Shown: positions 9,340 to 17,864, numbered from the stretch's first letter. The stretch is 64,000 nt of DNA from Dokdonella sp. (GCF_019634775.1 NZ_JAHCAS010000001.1:2300894-2364893); one strand, 5' to 3'. A program made the numbers and translations. The notes: a model not told the origin generated them from the sequence alone.

Positions 9340-10467
9340 TCATTCAGGCAGTCGTATCAGTTCGGCAACGCGCCCCTCGCCGTCGCGCCCCTGCAGGCGG
9401 TCCAGTCCGATGCGGTCGAAGTGTGTCGCGGATCGCCCATCGATCCGCAACGTGCAGCGCCGCGGGAACGCGGCGGGGCCATCATCGAGACGGCAGTCGA
9501 GTTCTGCCCCGAAGCTGTTGTCGAGCAGGCGGAAACCGTCGGCATCGGACGTGCTTGCGGCGTCGTTGAACTGCATGACTCGGGCGTCGCCATGCACGCC
9601 GCCGATCAGCACCCAGCGCCCCTGCCACGCGCTGCCCGCGCGTGCGGTCGAAAATGTCGATCGTGCGAGGGCCAGCGGTTGCAGTTCGATGCCGAGGTCA
9701 CTCTCGGCCAGGTCGCGCTCGATCCAGGCCTCGGCCTGCGCCGGTGAGGCGAAATGCAGATGCAAGGCCGGGCCGGGCTCGGCGATCGGGGCGGACACGC
9801 CTGGAGTGAACGGCGCGTTGCCGCCGCGCATGCGCATGAGCTGCACGTGGGCAACGCTGCCGCGCAACACGCCACTGCCGAAAGCCCATTCCGGCCGGCC
9901 GGCATCGTAGCCGAACAGGGTTACGGCGATGCGCTCGCCCTGGCGTTCGAGGCTGATGCCGCTGCCGATGAGTTCCGCTACGCCGTCGCGTTGATTCGCA
10001 ACCGACCACCAAAAGCCGCTTTCGGGCGTTGCCGGATTGTCAGCCGCGGCATCGAGCCAGCGGAAGGCAATGAGCCTGCCGGAACTGCCGGCGCCGGCCA
10101 GAAACAGGCGTACCGCATAGACATCGCGTGGCAGGTGGCTCCAGCCTGAAGCCCGGGCCGGGTTGACCTCGACGGCAAACGCCGTCGGCTCGACCGTGCA
10201 GCGGGTGCCGGGCTGGCGCAGGTGCACGTCGATATGTCCCGGCACGATCGTCACCGCCTCGACGGCCGGCAGGCAGGTGTTCGGCCAGGTCGCTTCGATG
10301 CGCAGGTCCGGCGGCGCCTGTGGTGCGTGCATTGACGTGGCAACGAGGCTGAGTTTCAGGTCGATGTTGGCCCACGCGAGTGCCGGTGCGACCACAAGAA
10401 GGGGCAGCGCGGCGAGGGCAAATCGCCGCAGCTTTGTCGGGATTCTCGTTGTGCGCCGCACGATCAT
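9340..10467 (-). CDS. Secreted hypothetical protein
   Basis: I do not recognise the family. The 375-residue protein has an N-terminal signal peptide (basic MIVRRTTRIPTKLRRF, then ALAALPLLVVAPALAWA). The mature part looks beta-rich, with several spaced cysteines (TWPNTCLPAVEA, GTRCTVEPT, AELDCRLDD, PRRCTLRID) that could form periplasmic disulfides. There are no obvious enzymatic motifs, membrane helices after the signal, or repeats. It is divergent from the isocitrate dehydrogenase gene, with only about 60 bp between the starts, and ends facing grxC. It could be a lineage-specific periplasmic or exported protein. Confidence 0.75.
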   Translation of the reverse strand: MIVRRTTRIPTKLRRFALAALPLLVVAPALAWANIDLKLSLVATSMHAPQAPPDLRIEATWPNTCLPAVEAVTIVPGHIDVHLRQPGTRCTVEPTAFAVEVNPARASGWSHLPRDVYAVRLFLAGAGSSGRLIAFRWLDAAADNPATPESGFWWSVANQRDGVAELIGSGISLERQGERIAVTLFGYDAGRPEWAFGSGVLRGSVAHVQLMRMRGGNAPFTPGVSAPIAEPGPALHLHFASPAQAEAWIERDLAESDLGIELQPLALARSTFSTARAGSAWQGRWVLIGGVHGDARVMQFNDAASTSDADGFRLLDNSFGAELDCRLDDGPAAFPRRCTLRIDGRSATHFDRIGLDRLQGRDGEGRVAELIRLPE

Positions 10468-10479
10468 TTCCGCGATAAT
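10449..10479 (+). promoter_or_regulatory. Possible sigma70-type promoter for idh
   Basis: TTGTGC (10449-10454) and GATAAT (10474-10479) are separated by 19 bp, about 50 bp upstream of the isocitrate dehydrogenase start. The spacing is longer than ideal and the element overlaps the start of the divergent gene, so this is a weak call. Confidence 0.3.
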
Positions 10480-10529
10480 GCCCTTATTTGCCGCGTGGCG
10501 GCAGTCCCTTCATGGAGTCGGTGTTCCTG

Positions 10530-11543
10530 ATGAGCAAGACGATCGCGGTAATTCGGGGTGACGGCATCGGGCCGGAGATCATGGACGCGGTCCTGCGCGT
10601 TCTCGACGCCCTGGATGTCGGCTTGGAATATGAATTCGTCGAAGCCGGAATGGCCGCCCAGCAGCACACTGGCGAGCTGCTGCCGCAGGCCACGATCGAT
10701 GCGATCGCACGTCACAGGATTGCCCTCAAGGGGCCCCTGACCACGCCGATCGGCGGTGGATTCAGTTCGCTCAACGTCGAACTGCGCAAGCGCTTCGATC
10801 TATACGCCAACGTGCGTCCGGCAATCACCTTCCCGGGCACGAAGGCGCGCTACGAGAACATCGACATCATCACCGTGCGCGAGAACACCGAGGGCGCCTA
10901 CGGCTCCGAGGGCCAGACGCTGTCCGAGGACGGTGAGGTCGCACAGTCGCTGATCCGCAATACCCGCCATGGCTGCCAGCGCATCGTGCGCTACGCCTTC
11001 GAGATGGCGCGCAGCCAGGGTCGACGCAAGGTCACCGCCGTGCACAAGGCGAACATCATGAAGACGACTTCCGGGTTGTTCCTCAAGACCGCCCGCGATA
11101 TCGCCCGCGAGTACGAGGACATCACCTTCAACGAGATGATCGTCGACAATACCTGCATGCAGCTCGTGATGAATCCGCACCAGTTCGACGTGATTGTCAC
11201 CACGAACCTGTTCGGCGACATCATTTCGGATCTGTGTGCGGGCCTGGTCGGTGGCCTCGGCCTCGCGCCGGGCGCGAACATCGGCGAAGGGGCGGCGATC
11301 TTCGAGGCTGTGCATGGTTCCGCTCCGGACATCGCCGGCAAGGGCGTGGCCAATCCCTGCGCGCTGCTGCTCGGTGCCGCGCAGATGCTTGGCCACCTCG
11401 GTATGGAAGACCGCGCGCGGCACGTGCGCGAGGCGATCCGCGCCACGCTGACCGCTGGCGACCGCCTCACTCCCGACCTGGGTGGCCAGGGCACGACCAC
11501 GACCTTCACCGACGCGCTCATCGAGCGTGTGCGTGGCGGATAG
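10530..11543 (+). CDS. NAD-dependent isocitrate dehydrogenase
   Basis: Isocitrate/isopropylmalate dehydrogenase family enzyme, most likely oxidising isocitrate to 2-oxoglutarate in the TCA cycle. Motifs: VIRGDGIGPEIM at the N-terminus, substrate-binding SLNVELRKRFDLYANVRPA, TVRENTEGAYGSEGQ (the ENTEG form is typical of isocitrate and homoisocitrate enzymes), the KANIMKTTSGLF catalytic Lys block, and FGDIISDLCAGLVGGLGLAPGANIG with the metal-binding Asp. At 337 residues it matches the short NAD-type enzymes and not the 416-residue NADP-type Icd. Start 10530 (MSKTIAVIRG) is preferred to ATG/GTG codons up to 42 bp upstream because it puts the first strand at the N-terminus. Homoisocitrate or isopropylmalate activity is the alternative. 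Confidence 0.9.
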   Translation: MSKTIAVIRGDGIGPEIMDAVLRVLDALDVGLEYEFVEAGMAAQQHTGELLPQATIDAIARHRIALKGPLTTPIGGGFSSLNVELRKRFDLYANVRPAITFPGTKARYENIDIITVRENTEGAYGSEGQTLSEDGEVAQSLIRNTRHGCQRIVRYAFEMARSQGRRKVTAVHKANIMKTTSGLFLKTARDIAREYEDITFNEMIVDNTCMQLVMNPHQFDVIVTTNLFGDIISDLCAGLVGGLGLAPGANIGEGAAIFEAVHGSAPDIAGKGVANPCALLLGAAQMLGHLGMEDRARHVREAIRATLTAGDRLTPDLGGQGTTTTFTDALIERVRGG

Positions 11544-11561
11544 GGATGAAGCATCGCGACT

Positions 11562-11640
11562 GTGGGAAACACCTTCAGGCGCGATGCTCAATCCTGGAAT
11601 GCTGTGCAGCCGAGACATCATGGCTGAAGCCGTGTCCTAC
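11562..11640. repeat. Inverted pair of REP repeats (BIME) between convergent genes
   Basis: Left copy 11562-11587: GTGGGAAACACCTTCAGGCG then CGATGC. Right copy 11616-11640: the reverse complement of a GTAGGACACGGCTTCAGCCA-type unit. The two face each other between the convergent idh and thiD genes, a typical place for bacterial interspersed mosaic elements. Confidence 0.7.
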
Positions 11641-11649
11641 GGCTGCTGC

Positions 11650-12465
11650 CTACGGTCCCTTCGGATCGCCTGCCGCGAGCGGGTCGAGCACGGTCAATCC
11701 GCCCCTGCCGGGTCGGAATCCGTGCGCAAGTGCGCGATGGACGAACTCGATGGCGGCGGCCACTGCGTCCTCGAGGGCATCACCGCGCGCCAGCCCGGCG
11801 GTGATGGCTGCTGCCAGCGTGCAGCCGGTGCCATGCGCCTCGCCACGCAGGCGGGGATGGCGGAACCAGCGGGTTCCGGCCGCCGAAACGAGCACATCCT
11901 GTACCGTGCGCCCCTCCAGGTGTCCGCCCTTGACCAGCACGGCATGTGCTCCGGTGTCGAACAGGCGCTGTGCAGCCGTGCCGAGATCGTCGCGCGTGCG
12001 CAGTTCGCGGCCCAGCAGTTGCGCGGCTTCGGGTAGATTCGGGGTCAGCAAGGTAGCGCGCGGCAGCAGGTGGCGGCGGATCGCTGCGACCAGCCCTTCG
12101 CGTGCGAGCCGCGCGCCCGAGGTTGCCACCAGTACCGGATCGACCACCAGCGGCCGCGCCCTGTGGCGCTCGAGCGCAGCACACACCGCGCGCACGATGC
12201 GCTCGCTGCCGAGCATGCCGGTCTTCATCGCGCCGACTGGAAAGTCATCGAGCACGGCGTCGATCTGCGCTTCGACCACGGCGGCCGGCATCATTTCGAT
12301 GGCGGTCACAGCGCGTGTGTTCTGTGCCGTCACCGCGGTGATCGCGCTGGTGCCGTGCACGCCGAAGGCCGAGAACGTGCGCAGGTCGGTCTGGATGCCG
12401 GCACCGCCGCCCGAGTCGGAGCCGGCGATGGTCAGGGCAATGGGGCGGGGGGGAGATCGGCTCAT
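11650..12465 (-). CDS. thiD: Hydroxymethylpyrimidine/phosphomethylpyrimidine kinase ThiD
   Basis: Phosphorylates HMP and HMP-phosphate to HMP-pyrophosphate for thiamine synthesis. The ribokinase-fold sequence starts with IALTIAGSDSGGGAGIQTDL, then GVHGTSAITAVTAQNT, VVDPVLVATSGARL, LTPNLPEAAQLLG and the anion-hole GEAHGTGCTLAAAITAGLA. From ATG 12465 the protein is 271 residues, the usual family size; a longer frame to 12735 adds only unrelated sequence. No TPP riboswitch was recognised in the 180 bp upstream. It is divergent from the outer-membrane protein gene. Confidence 0.95.
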   Translation of the reverse strand: MSRSPPRPIALTIAGSDSGGGAGIQTDLRTFSAFGVHGTSAITAVTAQNTRAVTAIEMMPAAVVEAQIDAVLDDFPVGAMKTGMLGSERIVRAVCAALERHRARPLVVDPVLVATSGARLAREGLVAAIRRHLLPRATLLTPNLPEAAQLLGRELRTRDDLGTAAQRLFDTGAHAVLVKGGHLEGRTVQDVLVSAAGTRWFRHPRLRGEAHGTGCTLAAAITAGLARGDALEDAVAAAIEFVHRALAHGFRPGRGGLTVLDPLAAGDPKGP

Positions 12466-12643
12466 GGGTGTTGGCTTTTCGCGACAGTCGAGGCTGCGAG
12501 GCGATTCTGAAGGGCATGGCTGCGTCCATACAACACACGCACAAGCCATTTGGACGTGTTGTTGCGTACTTGACCCGCTGTTGCGTTTGCGCCAAACTGC
12601 GCCCCGCAACAGCAGCACTCCTTCCACCGCGGCAACCAGGGCA

Positions 12644-13804
12644 ATGCAGCGGGTATCCACAGCAACAGCACGCATGTTTGCGGGAGCGATCGGCCTTGCG
12701 CTGGCGCTCCCGGCTTCTTTTGCGTCGGCGGCCACTCCCGATCCGAATGAGGCGTCGATGCCGGCGCGTTGGCATGCCTATGCGCTGGCGAGCATCACTC
12801 CCGGATTCTCGTGGGCGCTTGTGCAGCAAGCGAGTGCTCCACAAGTGTTCGATGCACCCACCGACGTACGTGCGCTCGCCTTCGCCCTGTCCGCGGCGGG
12901 GCAGGAGCCGTCGGCCTATTTCGGTGTCACGTTCGCACGTCGCGCGCTCGACGAGCGGCCGTTGAATCTCTCCCTGCCTGCACCTGATGTGGCCGGTGAC
13001 CTGCCGCGCCCGGGCTTGCAGCGGCTCGTCGTTACGCCATCCTACATTCGCCCATGGGGCCGGTCCGGTTCATTGGGCGTCACCGCGGTGCTCGCTTACC
13101 AGCGTTTCGTCACGCTCGGCTTCGGCGAGGTGGCGGCAACCGATGGCATGCCGACCTGGTCGAGCCTGCCGAGCGAGGGTTCGTCCGGCGGTGGTCTGCG
13201 CGTGGATGCCGGGAACCGCTTCGGCGAGCGTCTCGGCTGGAACGTCGCCTACCAGTCGCGCGTCAACATGGACGCCTTCAAGAGCTATCGCGGCGTGTAT
13301 TCGGAACCGGGCCAGTTCGACATCCCGGCCAGCGCAACCCTGTCGCTGAGTTATGCGCTGACACCCTCGCTGTCGTTCGATGTCGGTGCGCAGCGCGTCA
13401 TGTACAGCCACGTGCCCACATTCACGAATCCTGCCCTGCCGCGCCGCTTCCTGGTTTTGCTCGGCAGTGGCATAAGCCCGGAGTTCGCCTGGCAGGATCT
13501 CGACGTCTACAGTGCCGGCTGGACCTTCCGTCGCCCGGCCTTCGGTGAGCTGGAGTTGCGCTACACGACGCGCCAGCAGCCGCAACCAACCTCGCCACTG
13601 CTGCGCAATGCGCTCGACCTTGATCCCGCCGACCACACCGTTGCACTCGGTTACGCGCGCGCGTTCGGTCAGCGCTCGCGTTTGAGCATGCAGGCGGTGT
13701 ACTCGAGTTCGCCGTACTTCCTCGGTGTCCCAGGCCATCGCGCGCAGGACACCACGACCGGCGACAACGTCGAGTTCGAGGCACTCTGGGCCACGCGCTT
13801 CTAG
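12644..13804 (+). CDS. FadL/OmpP1-like outer-membrane beta-barrel protein (putative)
   Basis: 386-residue exported protein with a signal peptide (MFAGAIGLALALPASFASAA after a short basic start). It has alternating hydrophobic strands through to a C-terminal Phe (FEALWATRF), the usual signature of barrel proteins inserted by the Bam complex. Several stretches resemble the FadL/OmpP1 fatty-acid and hydrocarbon transporter family: WNVAYQSRVNMDAFKSYRG, GQFDIPASATLSLSYAL and DVYSAGWTFRRP, then DHTVALGYARAFGQRSRL. The match is by eye, so substrate and family are tentative. ATG 12644 is used; ATG 12674 is equally possible and places the signal peptide at residue 1. Confidence 0.65.
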   Translation: MQRVSTATARMFAGAIGLALALPASFASAATPDPNEASMPARWHAYALASITPGFSWALVQQASAPQVFDAPTDVRALAFALSAAGQEPSAYFGVTFARRALDERPLNLSLPAPDVAGDLPRPGLQRLVVTPSYIRPWGRSGSLGVTAVLAYQRFVTLGFGEVAATDGMPTWSSLPSEGSSGGGLRVDAGNRFGERLGWNVAYQSRVNMDAFKSYRGVYSEPGQFDIPASATLSLSYALTPSLSFDVGAQRVMYSHVPTFTNPALPRRFLVLLGSGISPEFAWQDLDVYSAGWTFRRPAFGELELRYTTRQQPQPTSPLLRNALDLDPADHTVALGYARAFGQRSRLSMQAVYSSSPYFLGVPGHRAQDTTTGDNVEFEALWATRF

Positions 13805-13884
13805 GGATGCTCCGATCATCCCGCAATGACGGGGTGACATCCGCAAGGCCCGCAGCGCGGCGTGCGCAGCTCGCCCAGGCAACC

Positions 13885-13932
13885 AGCCTGCACTTCGGCA
13901 CGCCCACCCCGCCGCGAACCTTGCGGATGTCA
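13885..13932 (-). repeat. 48-bp dispersed repeat, copy 1
   Basis: On the reverse strand it reads TGACATCCGCAAGGTTCGC, followed by a GCGGGGTGGGCGTG core and ending GAAGTGCAGGCT. A copy differing at two positions lies at 57221-57268. A partial third copy (TGACATCCGCAAGG) begins near 13835, in the opposite orientation to this copy, making an imperfect inverted repeat around the segment. Confidence 0.75.
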
Positions 13933-13944
13933 TGACGCCGTTGT

Positions 13945-13966
13945 GGGATTGATCAGAGCATCCCTC
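13945..13966 (+). repeat. 22-bp dispersed repeat, copy 1
   Basis: GGGATTGATCAGAGCATCCC plus TC is identical to the copy at 21176-21197. Related inverted forms are visible at about 13804-13823 and 1350-1364. Confidence 0.7.
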
Positions 13967-14002
13967 GCCCCAGGGCGCAGGCAACAGGCTCCACAGGGCT
14001 GT

Positions 14003-14035
14003 GCGATCGGGCGGAACGGATTCCGTCCCGATCGC
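14003..14035. repeat. Long perfect hairpin
   Basis: The outer arms GCGATCGGG and CCCGATCGC enclose a second palindrome (CGGAA ... TTCCG). There is no T-run after it on either strand, so it is not a standard intrinsic terminator, though it could stall or protect transcripts from the convergent flanking genes. Confidence 0.5.
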
Positions 14036-14080
14036 ATCTTGTTGCCGCGACCCGCGAAGGCGAAGGCAGGCGCGTTCCAC

Positions 14081-14154
14081 TGCAGGAACCCCTTCAGGGG
14101 CGATGCTTCTCCTTCGTTCGTCACCACGCCCGATCGCCCGTGAACGGGCTCCTG
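14081..14154. repeat. Inverted pair of REP repeats (BIME)
   Basis: Left copy 14081-14105 reads GCAGGAACCCCTTCAGGGGC then GATGC. Right copy 14131-14154 is the reverse complement of GCAGGAGCCCGTTCACGGGC then GATC. They share the head, TTCA loop and tail with different but self-complementary stems, which suggests compensatory stem changes. Confidence 0.7.
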
Positions 14155-14167
14155 CGGCGAGGTGTCG

Positions 14168-15568
14168 TTACAGCACCTCGGAGGCGAAGTCGGCCAGGCG
14201 CGAGCGTTCGCCGCGGCGCAGGGTCAGGTGGGCGGAATGGCCCCACTGCTTGAAGCGGTCGACCGCGTAGGTCAGTCCCGACGTGGTTTCGGTGAGATAC
14301 GGTGTGTCGATCTGTTCGACGTTGCCGAGGCAGACGATCTTGCAACCCGGGCCGGCGCGCGTGACCAGGGTCTTCATCTGCTTCGGGGTCAGGTTCTGCG
14401 CCTCGTCGAGTATGACGTAGCGGCTGAGGAAGGTGCGGCCACGCATGAAGTTCATCGAACGGATCTTGATCCGCGAGGCGAGCAGGTCATTGGTTGCAGC
14501 GCGGCCCCATGCGCCGCCTTCCTGTGGCGAGGTCAGCACTTCGAGGTTGTCGGTCAGCGCGCCCATCCATGGCGTCATCTTTTCCTCCTCGGTGCCGGGC
14601 AGGAAACCGATGTCCTCACCAACCGAGACGGTCGCGCGGGTCATGATGATCTCGCGGTAGCGCTGCTGGTCCATGACCTGGGCGAGACCTGCGGCCAAGG
14701 CGAGCAGGGTCTTGCCGGTGCCGGCGGTGCCGAGCAGGGTGACGAAGTCGACCTCCGGATCCATCAGCGCGTTGAGCGCGAAGTTCTGCTCGCGGTTGCG
14801 CGCGGAGATGCCCCACACGGTGTGCGATCCACTGCGGTAGTCGTCGACGATCTGCAAGAGCGCCTTGCCGTCGGCGACGTCGAGGACGCGCAGTTCGACT
14901 TCGTTGTCGCCGGGCAGATAGAGGAACTGGTGCGGATGCCAGTCCTCGTCCTTGCCGAGGGTCACCTCATAGAACGTGCGGCCGCGCTCGGACCACGAAC
15001 GCAGTTCAGCATGGCGATCCCAGAAATCGGCCGGCAGTTCGTTGTGACCGGCATAGAGCAGGCTGAAATCGTCGAGTGCGCGGTCGTTCTCGTAGTCCTC
15101 GGCGGCGATGTTGAAGATCGACGCCTTGATGCGCAGGTTGATGTCCTTGGTGACGAGGACAACCGGAACCTCCGGATGTGCATCGCGCAACGCGATCACC
15201 GAGGCGAGGATCAGGTTATCGGGGATGCCGCGCTTTCGGCCGTTGGCCGATGGTGCATCGGCGGCCTGGGTCTGGAAATAGAGGCGACCGACTTCGGGCG
15301 AACGGTCGAGTCGCAAACCCTGCGGCAGGCGCAGGTCGAGCCCTTCATCGATGCGGCGGTTGCGATCCTGTTCGATCAGCTCATTGATGAAGCGACTGAC
15401 CTGGCGTGCGTTGCGTGAAACTTCCGATTGCCCCTTCTTCGCCGCATCGAGTTCCTCGAGCACCGTCATCGGGATGAAGACGTCATGTTCCTCGAAACGG
15501 AACAGCGAAGTCGGGTCGTGCATCAGCACGTTGGTGTCGAGCACGTAGATGCGCTTGCCTCGGGTCAT
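14168..15568 (-). CDS. PIN domain-PhoH family ATPase (PhoH2-like)
   Basis: Two-domain protein with a predicted RNase (PIN) domain fused to a PhoH-type ATPase/helicase; such PhoH2 proteins can unwind and cleave RNA. The PIN domain starts at residue 5 (IYVLDTNVLMHDP), with further acidic residues in VLEELDAAKK, GIPDNLILASVIAL and LVTKDINLRIKA. The ATPase domain carries Walker A TLLGTAGTGKTLLALAAGLA and Walker B RYVILDEAQNLTPKQMKTL. From ATG 15568 the protein is 466 residues; the longer frame to 15718 adds unconserved sequence that runs into bcp. Despite the name it has no demonstrated tie to the phoBR genes nearby. It follows bcp on the same strand with a gap of about 90 bp. Confidence 0.92.
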   Translation of the reverse strand: MTRGKRIYVLDTNVLMHDPTSLFRFEEHDVFIPMTVLEELDAAKKGQSEVSRNARQVSRFINELIEQDRNRRIDEGLDLRLPQGLRLDRSPEVGRLYFQTQAADAPSANGRKRGIPDNLILASVIALRDAHPEVPVVLVTKDINLRIKASIFNIAAEDYENDRALDDFSLLYAGHNELPADFWDRHAELRSWSERGRTFYEVTLGKDEDWHPHQFLYLPGDNEVELRVLDVADGKALLQIVDDYRSGSHTVWGISARNREQNFALNALMDPEVDFVTLLGTAGTGKTLLALAAGLAQVMDQQRYREIIMTRATVSVGEDIGFLPGTEEEKMTPWMGALTDNLEVLTSPQEGGAWGRAATNDLLASRIKIRSMNFMRGRTFLSRYVILDEAQNLTPKQMKTLVTRAGPGCKIVCLGNVEQIDTPYLTETTSGLTYAVDRFKQWGHSAHLTLRRGERSRLADFASEVL

Positions 15569-15659
15569 GCACGGGCCTCGGTGGGTGGGAAACGGGGTGG
15601 AGCGGCAACGTCGCGTGCTGGCGCGGGTCGCGGGGGCATGTCGTTTCGGGAAATGGTCG

Positions 15660-16136
15660 TCACTTCCGAGCCAACCACTCCAGCACTTCTGCGGCGTGGC
15701 CGGGTACCTTGACGCCACGCCACTCTGCGCGCAGGACTCCTGCGGTGTCGACCAGGAAGGTGCTGCGCACGATGCCCATGTGGCGCTTGCCGTACAGCAC
15801 CTTCTCGCGGATCACGTCGAAGGTCTTGCACCAGGTTTCGTCGACGTCGGCGACGAGCGGAAAAGGCAGGGACTGCTTCGCGCAGAACTTTGCATGCGAG
15901 GCGGCGGAATCACGCGAGACGCCGACGATTTCGCAGCCGAGCGCCTTGAACTTCGGGTAGAGGTCGCGGAAATCCTGCGCCTCGAGAGTGCAGCCCGGCG
16001 TCGCATCCTTTGGATAGAAATAGATGACTACGTGTTTGCCGCGCAGGCCGGACAGGCGCAGCGTCGAACCGTCGGCGGTGATGCCGGCCAGCGCAGGTAC
16101 GCGCTTGCCGATCGCGGTCGTCGGTGTGTCCGTCAT
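15660..16136 (-). CDS. bcp: Thioredoxin-dependent thiol peroxidase Bcp (peroxiredoxin)
   Basis: Atypical peroxiredoxin that reduces hydroperoxides. Blocks: HVVIYFYPKDATPGCTLEAQ with the peroxidatic Cys, GVSRDSAASHAKFCAKQ, FPLVADVDETWCKTFDVI and a STFLVDTAGVLRAEW end. In E. coli Bcp the resolving Cys lies five residues after the peroxidatic one; here that position is Gln (PGCTLEAQ), so this is either a one-Cys form or uses another Cys (FCAKQ or WCKTF). Start 16136 gives 158 residues; ATG 16157 is also possible. bcp sits downstream of gcvR, with dapA divergent, as in E. coli. Confidence 0.93.
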   Translation of the reverse strand: MTDTPTTAIGKRVPALAGITADGSTLRLSGLRGKHVVIYFYPKDATPGCTLEAQDFRDLYPKFKALGCEIVGVSRDSAASHAKFCAKQSLPFPLVADVDETWCKTFDVIREKVLYGKRHMGIVRSTFLVDTAGVLRAEWRGVKVPGHAAEVLEWLARK

Positions 16137-16158
16137 GGAGTCGGCTGTTCTCGTCACT

Positions 16159-16719
16159 TCAGAACTTCATCGGGTCCATGATCGCGTCGAGGTTGAGCCC
16201 GTCGCAGAACTCGAGGAAATCGTCGCGCAGCCCCGCCAGGTGCATCGAGCTCGGGATGCCGATCGTGATCTGCGCGGAGAACATGTCGGCGCCGGTCTGC
16301 ATTGCGCGGTAGCGCGTGGAGTGCAACTGCTCGATGCTGATGTCGTGCGAGGCGAAGAATTCGGCAAGCTGGAACAGCACGCCGGGCTTGTCGGCGGCGA
16401 TCACTTCGACCACATATGGCAGAAGGTTGGACTGTTGCTGCTTGGCGCTGGTGCGGAAGTGCGAGAGGCGCAGGCCGCCGTCGCGCTCGAGCTTGGCCAG
16501 TGCGTTCTCGAGCTTGGCGATCGCATCCCAGGAACCCTGCACGAGCACCTGCACGCCGAGTTCGCTGCCGAGCGAGGCCACGCGCGCCTCGACGACATTG
16601 CAGCCGCAGTCGTTGACGCGCTTGCTCACGGCGATGAGCGGCGAATGCTCGGGCGCCGCATAGGCGCTGACCACCAGGTGGTTCTCGTTCGTGGTCGGAC
16701 GCGGCGCGCGATCGTTCAA
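16159..16719 (-). CDS. gcvR: Glycine cleavage system regulator-like ACT-domain protein (GcvR family)
   Basis: Tandem ACT-domain protein of the GcvR type, which in E. coli binds GcvA and glycine to repress the glycine cleavage operon. ACT1 runs from about residue 10 (NHLVVSAYAAPEHSPLIAVS) with NDCGCNVVEARVASLGSELG; ACT2 begins at PYVVEVIAADKPGVLFQLAE with SHDISIEQLHS. No DNA-binding motif is present, as expected for the family. The start is uncertain: TTG 16719 gives 186 residues and GTG 16743 a slightly longer product; the upstream part of the longer frame is Arg-rich and unconserved. The position beside bcp and divergent from dapA supports the identification. Confidence 0.83.
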   Translation of the reverse strand: MNDRAPRPTTNENHLVVSAYAAPEHSPLIAVSKRVNDCGCNVVEARVASLGSELGVQVLVQGSWDAIAKLENALAKLERDGGLRLSHFRTSAKQQQSNLLPYVVEVIAADKPGVLFQLAEFFASHDISIEQLHSTRYRAMQTGADMFSAQITIGIPSSMHLAGLRDDFLEFCDGLNLDAIMDPMKF

Positions 16720-16928
16720 GACCTGCTTTCCTGCCTGCTTCACGGCTTCACCGGCGCCCTGCTCGCAGACTCGGCGCCTGCGTCGGCGAGAATACGCGGC
16801 ACGTCCGAGGGTCGCAAGCGAGCTTCCCTGTGTATCCGGAGTGGCCCCATGAATTCCCGCCTTCGATGGACTTCCGTCCGGGGGCGCCCTACCATCCCGA
16901 GTCCCTGTCACGTACGCCGATTGACGCC

Positions 16929-17831
16929 TTGAAGCTCACTGGAAGCCTCTGCGCACTGGCCACGCCGTTCACGGCCGATGGCACGGCGCTCGACCTCGAT
17001 GCGTTCGGGCGGTTGATCGACCATCAGCTCGCCGGCGGCACGCGCGCGCTCGTTGTCGCCGGCTCGACCGGCGAAGGCGCCGCGCTCGAAATCGAGGAGT
17101 TCGGCGCCTTGGTCGCGCTCGCCGTCCAGCGTGCCGACCGGCGCATTCCGGTGATTGCCGGCACGGGCCTGCAATCGACGGCGAAAACGATCGCGCAGAC
17201 CCGCCGTGCGGCCGACGCCGGCGCCGACATCGCCCTGGTCGTCACGCCCGCCTATGTGCGGCCGACCCAGGAAGGCCTGTATCGACATTTCAGCGAAGTC
17301 GCAGCACACGGCGGCATGCCGGTGCTGCTCTACAACGTGCCGACGCGCAGCGCCTGCGACCTCCTGCCCGAGACCGTGGCGCGCCTGCGTGCGCAGGCCG
17401 GCATCGTCGGCATCAAGGAAGCGGTCGCTGCACCGGAGCGCATGCAGGCCTTGCTTGCCTTGCGCAGCGATGGTTTCGTGGTCCTCTCGGGCGACGATCC
17501 GACCTGCTCGCGAGCGATCGCCGCAGGCGCCGACGGCGTGATCTCTGTGGCTGCGAACCTGGTGCCGGCTGCCATGCAGGCCCTGTGCGAACGTGCTGCA
17601 GCGGGCGACGGAGCCGGTGCCGGTGAGATCGACCAGCGTCTCGGTCCACTTTTCGATCTGCTCGGTGCCGAACCGAACCCGATTCCGCTCAAATGGTGCC
17701 TGCATCGCATTGGCTTCGGTGGCGCCGCGCCACGCCTGCCATTGACCACGTTGTCCGCCGCGCGCCAGTCGCAGGCGGACGCGGTGCTGGCGGCGCTCGG
17801 GCTCGTCGAGGCGATCCGTGCCACTGCCTGA
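16929..17831 (+). CDS. dapA: 4-hydroxy-tetrahydrodipicolinate synthase DapA
   Basis: Condenses pyruvate with aspartate semialdehyde at the start of the lysine/diaminopimelate branch. The TIM-barrel sequence shows LTGSLCALATPFTADG, VVAGSTGEGAALEIEEF, a VVTPAYVRPTQEGLYRHFS block, YNVPTRSACDLLPETV, Schiff-base Lys in VGIKEAVAAPERM, and SGDDPTCSRAIAAGADGVIS. TTG 16929 gives 300 residues, the normal length, and places LTGSL at the N-terminus as in E. coli; ATGs at 16866 and further upstream are alternatives with no better ribosome-binding site. One family feature to check is the Thr-Thr pair near the active site, here Ser-Thr. A bamC-like gene follows after 33 bp. Confidence 0.93.
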   Translation: MKLTGSLCALATPFTADGTALDLDAFGRLIDHQLAGGTRALVVAGSTGEGAALEIEEFGALVALAVQRADRRIPVIAGTGLQSTAKTIAQTRRAADAGADIALVVTPAYVRPTQEGLYRHFSEVAAHGGMPVLLYNVPTRSACDLLPETVARLRAQAGIVGIKEAVAAPERMQALLALRSDGFVVLSGDDPTCSRAIAAGADGVISVAANLVPAAMQALCERAAAGDGAGAGEIDQRLGPLFDLLGAEPNPIPLKWCLHRIGFGGAAPRLPLTTLSAARQSQADAVLAALGLVEAIRATA

Positions 17832-17864
17832 CCGTTCATGTCCACACCTCCTGGAATCCATTCC

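Larger units (their letters stand above)
13805..14167. other. Repeat-rich intergenic region between convergent genes
   Basis: 363 bp with no gene. It holds a short GGGATGCTCCGATCATCCC element at its left end (about 13804), a 48-bp dispersed repeat (13885-13932), a 22-bp dispersed repeat (13945-13966), a long hairpin (14003-14035) and an inverted REP pair (14081-14154). Being between convergent genes, it may also serve for transcription termination in both directions. Confidence 0.7.

Noticed and set aside
11234..12643. Long plus-strand extension upstream of the outer-membrane barrel gene
   Set aside because: It reads antisense through thiD and the end of idh; the signal peptide at 12644-12760 marks the true start.
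12466..12643. TPP riboswitch upstream of thiD
   Set aside because: The conserved CTGAGA and thi-box elements were not recognised in the 180-bp leader.
16849..16932. Small open frame MNSRLRWTSV... with a GGAG site, ending at the dapA start
   Set aside because: 27 codons, no conserved features; it probably reflects the dapA leader. A leader-peptide role cannot be shown from sequence.
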